A stretch of 33,980 bases of DNA from Candidatus Saccharimonadota bacterium (GTDB taxonomy: Bacteria; Patescibacteriota; Saccharimonadia; Saccharimonadales; Saccharimonadaceae), in the NCBI GenBank assembly GCA_017506895.1, contig JAFWBV010000006.1, positions 1 to 33,980 on the forward strand, in the 5' to 3' direction. Every line of letters begins with the position of its first letter. Position 1 is the stretch's first letter. The notes under the pieces were generated by a model, which saw only the letters and a list, made by a program, of their open reading frames with translations, was not told where the DNA came from and ran no database searches. The position numbers were made by a program, and so were the translations under genes. Positions 20,967-27,638 of this stretch are shown here, piece by piece.

Positions 20967-22478
20967 CTAACGCTTTCTATACGTTAACGCTTCGGCCAAG
21001 TGTTTTGGTGAAATGGTGTCAGAACACTCCAAATCAGCAATCGTCTGAGCAACTTTGATTGTTTTGAAATACGCTCTTGCTGAAAGATTCAACTTTTCAG
21101 AAGCATTGGCTAGCAAAGTCTCTGCGCCAGAATCAAGTTTTAAAAGTTGTGAAACTTGAAAAGAAGAAAGGGAACCATTATATACTCCATCTCGACCGTA
21201 ACGAGCCTTTTGTCTCAGAATTGCCCCTGTTATTGTATTTTTTACAACATTATGTTCAGTATTTTTGTTCTTTATTACTTTTCTTAAAGCTTGATTATCA
21301 ACCCTCTCGACCGTAAGATTCATATCAATTCTATCAAAAAGTGGCCCCGATAATTTTTTATTATAATTTTGTATTTGGGCTTCTGAGCACTTGCATTCAT
21401 GGGTAGGGTCACCTAAATAACCGCACGGACAAGGATTCATGGTTGCAATCATCATAAAATCGGCAGGGTATGTTGTTTTTTGGTTGGCTCTAGAAATAGT
21501 TATAACTTTATCTTCGAGCGGTTGCCTAAGTGCTTCTAGTACTGATCTAGGAAATTCAGGTATTTCATCTAAAAACAAGATTCCTTTGTGCGCCAAGGAT
21601 ATTTCTCCAGGGCCACTAGCTCCACCTATTAAAGAAGTGGCACTTGCTGTGTGATGTGGAGCCCTATATGGCCGCCGCCTGATTATATCGTCGTTTGATA
21701 ATCCTGCTATGGAATAAATTTTTGTGATAGTTATCATTTCGTCCGCCGTTAAATCAGGTAAAAGATTTGCAGCTGTTTTTGCTAGCAGAGTTTTGCCTGC
21801 CCCAGGCGGCCCGGAAATTAATAGATTATGATGGCCAGCAATTGCTATTTCTATTGCTCGTTTAGCTAATTGTTGTCCCAAAATATAATCTAAAAATGGA
21901 CCATTTTGATCTTCATTATGTTTTTCGGAATTAAGAATATCGCTGTTTGCCGTATTGTTTAGTTCAGTTTGGCCTTTAAGCGCAAGATACAATTCCTGTA
22001 TGGATTGTACTCCATAAATTGAAACATTTGACACTAAAGAAGCCTGCAGAAGATTTTTGTGAGGGATATATATTTCTTTAAATCCAGCTTTTTTCGCAGT
22101 CTCAACTATGTTTATAATGCCTTTGACCGGTCTTAATTCGCCATTTAAGGACAATTCGCCCACAAAAACCTTATCACTAACGTCTTGGTTGATTATTTGT
22201 CCAGAAAGTAACAATATGGACAATGCAATTGGCAAATCTAAATACGCTCCATCTTTTTGTAGCTCAGCAGGCGCTAAATTAATTGTCACTTTTTTATCTG
22301 GAAATGAAAAACCAGAGTTTACGAGCGCGCTTCTTACCCGTTCTTTGGCTTCATTTATGGTTTTGTTAGCCATTCCTACGATATTAAACGTTGGTAAACC
22401 TCTGTTCATATCGCCTTCCACTTCCACCAACCTAGCGTCAAAACCGCAGGGAATCATTGAATGTATTTTTGCTATCAT
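20967..22478 (-). CDS. comM: ComM/YifB family Mg-chelatase-like AAA+ ATPase
   Basis: A 503-residue hexameric helicase-type ATPase. In Vibrio and other naturally competent bacteria ComM promotes branch migration when transformed DNA is integrated. The N-terminal Lon-like domain starts MIAKIHSMIPCGFDARLVEVEGD and contains GLPTFNIVGMAN and INLAPAELQKDGAYLDLP. The AAA+ core has Walker A SGPPGAGKTLLAK (about residue 219), GPGEISLAHKGILFLDEIPEF (Walker B) and the zinc-type CPCGYLGDPTHECKCS. A C-terminal domain with SARAYFKTIKVAQTIADL closes it. Length and motifs are standard. It fits the natural competence reported for Saccharibacteria. Confidence 0.95.
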   Translation of the reverse strand: MIAKIHSMIPCGFDARLVEVEGDMNRGLPTFNIVGMANKTINEAKERVRSALVNSGFSFPDKKVTINLAPAELQKDGAYLDLPIALSILLLSGQIINQDVSDKVFVGELSLNGELRPVKGIINIVETAKKAGFKEIYIPHKNLLQASLVSNVSIYGVQSIQELYLALKGQTELNNTANSDILNSEKHNEDQNGPFLDYILGQQLAKRAIEIAIAGHHNLLISGPPGAGKTLLAKTAANLLPDLTADEMITITKIYSIAGLSNDDIIRRRPYRAPHHTASATSLIGGASGPGEISLAHKGILFLDEIPEFPRSVLEALRQPLEDKVITISRANQKTTYPADFMMIATMNPCPCGYLGDPTHECKCSEAQIQNYNKKLSGPLFDRIDMNLTVERVDNQALRKVIKNKNTEHNVVKNTITGAILRQKARYGRDGVYNGSLSSFQVSQLLKLDSGAETLLANASEKLNLSARAYFKTIKVAQTIADLECSDTISPKHLAEALTYRKR

Positions 22479-22663
22479 AGGGTTTTTCTAGCATATTGTT
22501 CTAGAACCATCAACCAAATTATGACGCTTTTGCATAGTTATAAATGCACGAGCATTATAATAACCACAACGGCTATCGAAGATAGCAAAATAATACAACA
22601 GATTCGACGATAAAAGTTGTGGAAAACTCGCAAAAAATGTACAAAAAAAGTATCAAAAAAGTG
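22479..22663. other. AT-rich intergenic spacer
   Basis: Between the comM start and the sRNA promoter. GCTATC-GAA-GATAGC (about 22573-22587) forms a small hairpin, and GAGCATTATAA at about 22552 recurs at about 22847. No gene is seen. Confidence 0.5.
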
Positions 22664-22692
22664 TTGACATAACCATTTTTTCGCGATATTAT
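22664..22692 (+). promoter_or_regulatory. Near-consensus sigma70 promoter of a small RNA
   Basis: TTGACA (22664-22669), a 17-bp spacer and TATTAT (22687-22692). It is among the best -35/-10 pairs in the window, and no ORF follows it. Confidence 0.8.
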
Positions 22693-22698
22693 AGAGAT

Positions 22699-22804
22699 AG
22701 CTTTTGAATAAAAAAATTATTCAAAAGGTCAAAACAAAAATTTAGCCAAAATAACTCCACACTCTACAAAAAGACCGGTTTTCCTCGCAGTTACCGGTCT
22801 TTTT
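22699..22804 (+). ncRNA. Candidate small RNA, about 105 nt
   Basis: A transcript starting near 22699 would carry an 11-bp hairpin CTTTTGAATAA/TTATTCAAAAG (22701-22711, 22717-22727). A single-stranded A-rich middle with AACTCCACACTC follows. It would end at a strong terminator, AAAGACCGGT/ACCGGTCTTT plus T-run (22769-22804). No start codon with a ribosome-binding site is present. The CUCC in the open middle could pair with Shine-Dalgarno sequences, so regulation by antisense is possible. Confidence 0.6.
22769..22804 (+). terminator. Rho-independent terminator of the small RNA
   Basis: GACCGGT (22773-22779) pairs with ACCGGTC (22793-22799), extended by A-T pairs and ending in TTTTT. Confidence 0.85.
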
Positions 22805-22911
22805 CTATGGATTGATGATAAAATAACAGCCAAAAAACAAAAACGCGGAGCATTATAAATAGTGCTAGTTTGGTCCATATGGCTTACGCGATAGTAATTT
22901 AGAGCAGAATA

Positions 22912-22928
22912 TGGTATAATTATCCACA
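22912..22928 (+). promoter_or_regulatory. tmRNA promoter with an overlapping DnaA-box-like site
   Basis: Extended -10 TGGTATAAT (22912-22920) lies 11 nt before the tmRNA 5' end. TTATCCACA at 22920-22928 equals the consensus DnaA box but is single, so it may be chance or point to DnaA control. Confidence 0.6.
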
Positions 22929-22931
22929 GTT

Positions 22932-23287
22932 GGGGCTGATCAAGCTTAGACGGGATATTAACAGTTGTAAGGCGCGTCGATTAAATACCGTAAGTATTAA
23001 ATAAGTGCTAAAAACACGAAAACTGCGCATGTCATGTACATGCCAGCTTATGCCTAATTATTAATAGGCTGGTTCTGGATTAAGTTTCCGTAGATTCAGA
23101 ATTATCATACAACGGGAATAAGGTTATTTAGCTGGCGTAATTTAACACGAAAAAAATAGCCATGGCATTTATTAGTTTTGTTTCTTGCAGCTAATAATTT
23201 CAGCCAAGACAAAACAAGGAACTATGCGCGTAGAATTATGACCAAGTGATATTTCGGACCCGGAGGCAGTATCCGGCAGCTCCACCA
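22932..23287 (+). ncRNA. ssrA: tmRNA (transfer-messenger RNA)
   Basis: Rescues stalled ribosomes and tags the nascent peptide. The 5' GGGGCTGATC...GACGGGAT and 3' CAGCTCCACCA ends form the tRNA-like acceptor, GGGGCTG with CAGCTCC. A tag frame after TAAGT reads from GCT at 23007 to TAA at 23055-23057 and encodes AKNTKTAHVMYMPAYA. The stop lies in the GCCTA/TAGGC hairpin, as expected. Downstream pseudoknot-like pairs follow. The T-arm is CCGGA-GGCAGTA-TCCGG, and its loop lacks the usual TTCRANY. A terminator follows at 23302. Length is 356 nt. Confidence 0.92.
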
Positions 23288-23301
23288 TTATGTAAAATAT
23301 A

Positions 23302-23322
23302 GCCGATTTAGCGGCATTTTTT
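23302..23322 (+). terminator. Terminator after tmRNA
   Basis: GCCG-ATTTAG-CGGC followed by ATTTTTT. The stretch from here to 23437 shows only short ACAAC/GTTGT repeats. Confidence 0.7.
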
Positions 23323-23437
23323 AGTTTCAAAAACAACAAATGTTGTAAAAAATACAACAAAATGAACAATAAAATAGAACAGGGTAAAATAAGGGAGAAT
23401 GTTGTAATAATTACATCGATAAAATTGAACAAATGCA

Positions 23438-23466
23438 TTGATTTTTTTAGAAAAATATGCTACCAT
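23438..23466 (+). promoter_or_regulatory. Promoter of the structured region
   Basis: TTGATT (23438-23443), 17 bp, then TGC-TACCAT (-10 at 23461-23466). It predicts a transcript from about 23473. Confidence 0.5.
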
Positions 23467-23472
23467 AAAAAC

Positions 23473-23840
23473 AGTCGAGATGACTAAACAAAAAAGAAAA
23501 TAAAAGGACTTTAAAAATGAAAAATATCAAAACGTAATATTTGGCGGGCGAAAAGGTAATTTCTAGCCATAAATTACACATTTAGGAATTACCTAAAGCT
23601 CCGCTAAATCCTGCATTAAGCAGGGAAAAGCGTAGAGCGCATAGTTAAATCTTTCGTTTGTACCTTTTTTAAACATAAACAAGAGCGAAAGAAACAAACT
23701 ATAAGGACATTTGCTTCACTTTTAGTGAAGCGGTCAAAGGGATAGCGTAAGGGGTTGCGGTCAATAGTTAAGATTTTAAGTGCCGGATAACCCCCCGCTT
23801 CCTCCCTAGTTATAAATTCTTGGGGGATCAACCAAATATA
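23473..23840 (+). ncRNA. Candidate structured RNA region with a 6-codon leader ORF
   Basis: After the tiny ORF at 23517 come GCGG-GC/GC-T-CCGC (23544-23549 with 23598-23604) enclosing GGTAATT/AATTACC (23555-23561, 23587-23593). AATTAC near 23572 is an alternative partner for the same strand. Then follow CCTGC-ATTAA-GCAGG (23610-23624) and GCTTCAC/GTGAAGC (23713-23731). A C-run about 23788 and a GGGGG run about 23822 could close the 3' end. No large ORF fits. The boundaries are guesses, and I do not recognise an RNA family. Confidence 0.4.
23517..23537 (+). CDS. Possible 6-codon leader peptide (MKNIKT)
   Basis: ATG with AAAAGGAC 8 nt upstream encodes MKNIKT and then TAA, at the head of the structured region. 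Such tiny ORFs may couple ribosome position to RNA folding. It is short enough to be chance; the ribosome-binding site is its only support. Confidence 0.3.
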   Translation: MKNIKT

Positions 23841-23849
23841 TGATACAAT
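23841..23849 (+). promoter_or_regulatory. Extended -10 promoter, leaderless
   Basis: TGATACAAT ends 6 nt before the ATG at 23856, leaving no place for a Shine-Dalgarno sequence. Confidence 0.6.
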
Positions 23850-23855
23850 TAAGTT

Positions 23856-24212
23856 ATGAATAAGCATAACCGTATCGTAACATCAGTAAGCATTATTGGA
23901 CTCGCAGCTTTAATTCTAATGCTGAATTTTACATCTCCGACGGAAATAGGTCCGTTCGGGGTTTTATTATTTTTTACAACGGTTTATCTAGTTTCTTTTG
24001 GTCTAATGACATTTCTTATTCATTCATTTTTTAGAGTCGCCTTTAAAAAACAAGTTAACGGAAGTAAACTTTACCTATATGCGGCTATTATGGCTTTCGT
24101 TCCGATAATGTTAATGATGGCGCGATCATTTGGGGCAATTAATCTCTGGACAATTAGTCTAATCATACTATTTGTCTTTTTAGCAGAATTTTTAGTCTAC
24201 AAAAAAACATAA
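23856..24212 (+). CDS. Small four-helix membrane protein, unknown function
   Basis: A 118-residue protein that is nearly all membrane. Hydrophobic segments run at about residues 9-25, 35-57, 73-90 and 96-113, with a basic loop RVAFKKQVNGSK between the second and third. The positive charges suggest that this loop and both ends lie in the cytosol. I do not recognise a family. It precedes the 24232-27562 group on the same strand but has its own leaderless promoter, as does the next gene, so co-transcription is uncertain. Confidence 0.75.
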   Translation: MNKHNRIVTSVSIIGLAALILMLNFTSPTEIGPFGVLLFFTTVYLVSFGLMTFLIHSFFRVAFKKQVNGSKLYLYAAIMAFVPIMLMMARSFGAINLWTISLIILFVFLAEFLVYKKT

Positions 24213-24216
24213 TATG

Positions 24217-24225
24217 TGGTAAAAT
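24217..24225 (+). promoter_or_regulatory. Extended -10 promoter, leaderless
   Basis: TGGTAAAAT ends 6 nt before the ATG at 24232. Confidence 0.6.
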
Positions 24226-24231
24226 AAGCAT

Positions 24232-24744
24232 ATGGACTATACAACGGCGGTGCAAAATGACAATAAACAACCTAGACAGCCACAGGATTCTTTTTTTACA
24301 TCTGGTGTAGGTACCAACGATGTAGACAATAACAGCTTCGACTCGGAAAAAAACTTAGATTTATCCAATCAATCCGTCGAATGGTCTAACCCAGCTGAAA
24401 GAAACCCTGAAAACGTAGGTATAGCAGCCATTGAATCATTAGGATTGCAAAACACGCCACCAGAAAACAAAGACCACGATATCTCGACCACAGAGCTAGA
24501 AATGCCACCAAATACTACCACCGAAGAATCCCCCATAGAGAACAGCGATGAACAAATTGCCCCTGAACAAAATCTGAGTTTTATTAAAACTGAAAAAGTT
24601 TTATCGAAAGATGCAGTCAGGGAAATATCTAAGGAGATCAATAAATTTAACAGAGATGGAAATGCGACGAATTTTTACGAAGAGACACGACGAATGATGG
24701 AAATAAATCTTAAAAACTCCTACGGAAGGGAGCTTGGAAAATGA
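24232..24744 (+). CDS. Acidic, mostly disordered protein, unknown function
   Basis: A 170-residue soluble protein. Residues 1-115 are rich in Asn, Gln, Ser, Pro and Glu and look disordered. Residues 118-168 (KVLSKDAVREISKEINKFNRDGNATNFYEETRRMMEINLKN) look helical and charged. There is no signal peptide. The TGA stop overlaps the ATG of an 18-codon ORF (ATGA), whose own stop overlaps the start of the VirD4-like ATPase. That context suggests an adaptor or substrate-handling partner of the ATPase, by inference only. Confidence 0.75.
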   Translation: MDYTTAVQNDNKQPRQPQDSFFTSGVGTNDVDNNSFDSEKNLDLSNQSVEWSNPAERNPENVGIAAIESLGLQNTPPENKDHDISTTELEMPPNTTTEESPIENSDEQIAPEQNLSFIKTEKVLSKDAVREISKEINKFNRDGNATNFYEETRRMMEINLKNSYGRELGK

Positions 24745-24797
24745 GTGAAATAATCTGTTTTAGTATTTTTTACAACATTAAGAAGGGACTCGATTAA
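24741..24797 (+). CDS. 18-codon micro-ORF linking two genes
   Basis: ATG at 24741 overlaps the previous stop (ATGA) and the TAA at 24795-24797 overlaps the next start (TAATG). It encodes MSEIICFSIFYNIKKGLD, a short hydrophobic segment with a basic end. A strong GGAAGGGAG ribosome-binding site lies 8 nt upstream, and its last codons contain the AAGGGA site of the next gene. Overlap on both sides suggests it is translated, either as a coupling relay or as a tiny membrane peptide. Confidence 0.5.
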   Translation: MSEIICFSIFYNIKKGLD

Positions 24798-27562
24798 TGG
24801 ACACTTGGGTGGTTGTTGCAATTATACTCATATCAGTGGCAGTATTTTTTGCAGTTATTTTTTCTACCCATATCACAAATCTTAGAAAAGCCAAAAAGTA
24901 CGAGCGTGGTCTCAAGATGGTACCACTGTTGATTCATCTCCCGCCGACCACCGACGATATTGATGCCGGCAGTCGAGATAACCGTGATATCATCAATGAG
25001 GCCATTTCTAAGGCGCAGGTAATGTATTCCATTCTTTCGTCTACCATTACTAAGGGATATAAGACCAAAATGTATGGCCAACGTCATTTTTCTTTCGAGA
25101 TAATTGCTAAAGATGGATTTATCAAGTATTACGCCATTGTCCCAGCTGTTCTTACAGAGACGGTAAAACAGGCAATCCAATCATCTTATCCCACTGCTAG
25201 AGTAGAAGAAAAACGAGAAGAAAACATCTTTGAAGGCGGTGGCGGAGCTGACACCGTAGCTGGAGCTGAGCTTACTCTTAACAAAGATTATTATCTCCCA
25301 ATCGCAACCTACGAGGATACCAAAAGAGATGCCCAGCTTGCAATTTTAAATGCCATGACCAATTTGAACAAAGAAGAAGGAATAGCTGTACAAATTTTGT
25401 TTCGTCCTGCAGACAAAAAATGGTCAAGTAGTTCCAAGGAACGTATCGAATCCATCCAAAAAGGGAAAAAGACCAAAACCATCGGTGCGAGTATTGGTGA
25501 CATAGCGATGGATCTCATCAAGGCCCCCTGGGAAGTTCCAGGTGTTCATGAAAAAACCGAACAAGAAGTCATCACTAACGTTAAACAGGATGAAATAACA
25601 GCTATCTCTAACAAACTGCGTTATCCAGCCTTTGAAACCTTAATCAGAATAGTTGCTAGTTCCAGTTCCAAAGCTCGTTCCGAAGCTTTAATGGGTGGTA
25701 TTGTGTCTGCCTTTTCTCAGTTTAATGCCCCCGAGTTAAATGGTTTTAAAGTTAACACATTAAAAAATTCCAAAAAACTCATCATAGATTATACTTTTCG
25801 ATTTTTCCCATTAAAAACTCGCAATAATATCTTAAACAGTGTCGAATTGGCCAGCATTTTTCATTTACCAGAACAGAGCTCTATTCCAAACTCCAGTGTA
25901 GAGCGTCAGCTTACTAAACAGGTTGACGGCCCGGCTCGTCTTGCGACTGAAGGTGTATTCTTGGGGACTAATGAGTTTAGGGGTGAGCAAAAAGCCATTT
26001 ATCTCGACGATAAGAACCGTCGTCGACACATGTACGTTATCGGGCAAACTGGTATGGGTAAATCAGTATTTCTTGAAAACATCGCCTTTCAAGATATGTG
26101 TGATGGTAGAGGTTTTGCCTTTATCGACCCACACGGTGACGCGGTAGATGCTCTTTTGCAACGTGTTCCGGAAGAAAGAATTGACGACGTAATTTACTTT
26201 GACCCATCAGATATCGAACATCCCGTTGGCATGAATATGTTTGAATTTACAGATCCAGACCAAAAAGACTTCATAGTCCAAGAAGGGATTAGTATGCTTC
26301 AATCACTGTTTGATCCCCAAAATCAAGGGTTCTTTGGGCCACGTGGCCAGCACATGTTCCGCAATGCTGCGCTCCTTCTTATGTCAGACCCAGCCGGAGC
26401 TACCTTTATTGATATCCCGCAATGTTTTACAGATGTAGAGTTTGTTAAATCAAAACTTAAATATGTTACCGATAAAGCAGTTTATGATTATTGGACCAAG
26501 GAATTTCCAGCTTCTCAAAAATCAAGCGATGCAGGCGAGGTTATTACTTGGTTTTCGAGTAAATGGGGCCCATTCCTAGCAAATACAATTATGCGAAACA
26601 CCTTAGGTCAAGTTAAATCCGGATTTAACATCCGTGAAATTATGGACAATAAGAAAATTTTCTTGGTCAACCTCTCAAAAGGTAAGCTTGGTGATATTAA
26701 CTCTAATCTTCTCGGTATGATTTTTGTCATGAAATTCCAACAAGCTGCCATGAGTCGTCAAGATATACCTGAAGATGAACGTAAAGATTTTTGCCTCTAC
26801 GTGGATGAGTTTCAGAACTTTGCTACAGATTCATTCGAATCTATTCTCTCCGAAGCACGTAAATATCGTTTAAATCTTATCGTTGCTAATCAGTTCATGA
26901 CTCAGCTAACCGAAAAAATCAGGGAAGCATTGCTTGGCAACGTTGGTTCTATCATCTGTGGTCGTATTGGTGTGACAGATGCAGACCTAATGGTCAAAGC
27001 CTTTTCACCAACCTTTACAGCAGAAGATCTCACTAAAACACCAAACTTCTCTGCAATTGCAAAAGTTATGATGTTCGATATGCCATCAGCTCCGTTCACG
27101 ATGAAATTGCCAGCTCCGATGGGCGAACCGAACGAAAAGCTAATGGAGTCTCTCAAGGTGTATTCTGCCACTAAATATGGCAAAACGCGCGCTGAAGTTG
27201 AAAAAGAAATCCAAGACCGCTGGTCGAGCGCAGAAAAGGCAAAAGCAGAAAACGCGCCAGAAGAAAATAACGGCCACCAGGAGAGCTTTTTAGACGAAAA
27301 GGCCCCCGAATCCAACTCGGAGCCAAAAAAGGCTCTAGAGGCCCAAAATTTAGCCGACAAAGGCTTTTTAGACGAGTGGTTATCCAGGCACGAGCAGTCT
27401 CGGTCGCAATCGTCAAAAGAAGCGTCATTGCAGGATCAACCCCAAACAGAACCGCAGTCTCAAGATAAGGTACAAATCCAACAACCCAAGATTCAACAAT
27501 CTACTCCATCTAATAGCACCGAATCTGAACCAACAGAATTCTCTATTTCTCATGATTCTTGA
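24797..27562 (+). CDS. VirD4/TraG-like type IV secretion coupling ATPase, CPR type
   Basis: A 921-residue membrane-anchored ATPase related to conjugative coupling proteins. One N-terminal helix (about 4-24, VVVAIILISVAVFFAVIFS) is followed by a long mixed domain (about 30-390). The RecA-like motor comes next: Walker A IGQTGMGKS (about 414-422), FIDPHGDAVDAL, Walker B DFCLYVDEFQNF (about 664-675), then EARKYRLNLIVANQ. The last 120 residues are Gln/Ser/Glu-rich and disordered. Such proteins move DNA or protein across the envelope, or serve type IV pilus-like systems. No relaxase or VirB genes are in the window, so the substrate is unknown. The start has AGAAGGGA and overlaps the upstream micro-ORF stop. 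Confidence 0.85.
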   Translation: MDTWVVVAIILISVAVFFAVIFSTHITNLRKAKKYERGLKMVPLLIHLPPTTDDIDAGSRDNRDIINEAISKAQVMYSILSSTITKGYKTKMYGQRHFSFEIIAKDGFIKYYAIVPAVLTETVKQAIQSSYPTARVEEKREENIFEGGGGADTVAGAELTLNKDYYLPIATYEDTKRDAQLAILNAMTNLNKEEGIAVQILFRPADKKWSSSSKERIESIQKGKKTKTIGASIGDIAMDLIKAPWEVPGVHEKTEQEVITNVKQDEITAISNKLRYPAFETLIRIVASSSSKARSEALMGGIVSAFSQFNAPELNGFKVNTLKNSKKLIIDYTFRFFPLKTRNNILNSVELASIFHLPEQSSIPNSSVERQLTKQVDGPARLATEGVFLGTNEFRGEQKAIYLDDKNRRRHMYVIGQTGMGKSVFLENIAFQDMCDGRGFAFIDPHGDAVDALLQRVPEERIDDVIYFDPSDIEHPVGMNMFEFTDPDQKDFIVQEGISMLQSLFDPQNQGFFGPRGQHMFRNAALLLMSDPAGATFIDIPQCFTDVEFVKSKLKYVTDKAVYDYWTKEFPASQKSSDAGEVITWFSSKWGPFLANTIMRNTLGQVKSGFNIREIMDNKKIFLVNLSKGKLGDINSNLLGMIFVMKFQQAAMSRQDIPEDERKDFCLYVDEFQNFATDSFESILSEARKYRLNLIVANQFMTQLTEKIREALLGNVGSIICGRIGVTDADLMVKAFSPTFTAEDLTKTPNFSAIAKVMMFDMPSAPFTMKLPAPMGEPNEKLMESLKVYSATKYGKTRAEVEKEIQDRWSSAEKAKAENAPEENNGHQESFLDEKAPESNSEPKKALEAQNLADKGFLDEWLSRHEQSRSQSSKEASLQDQPQTEPQSQDKVQIQQPKIQQSTPSNSTESEPTEFSISHDS

Positions 27563-27579
27563 AACCACAGATTAAACAC

Positions 27580-27607
27580 TTGATTTTTTGTTTTTAAGGT
27601 GTATAAT
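27580..27607 (+). promoter_or_regulatory. gyrB promoter
   Basis: TTGATT (27580-27585), a 16-bp spacer and TATAAT (27602-27607). The leader of about 25 nt has GAAGAGG before the ATG at 27639. Confidence 0.7.
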
Positions 27608-27638
27608 AGATAAAGAATAATAAAGAAGAGGTAAAAAA

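Noticed and set aside
22920-22928. Replication origin suggested by TTATCCACA, parAB and gyrBA
   Set aside because: Only one consensus DnaA box was seen; there is no cluster, no dnaA gene and no clear unwinding element.
23172-23438. Minus-strand 88-codon ORF near tmRNA
   Set aside because: It overlaps the tmRNA 3' end and its terminator and has no ribosome-binding site.
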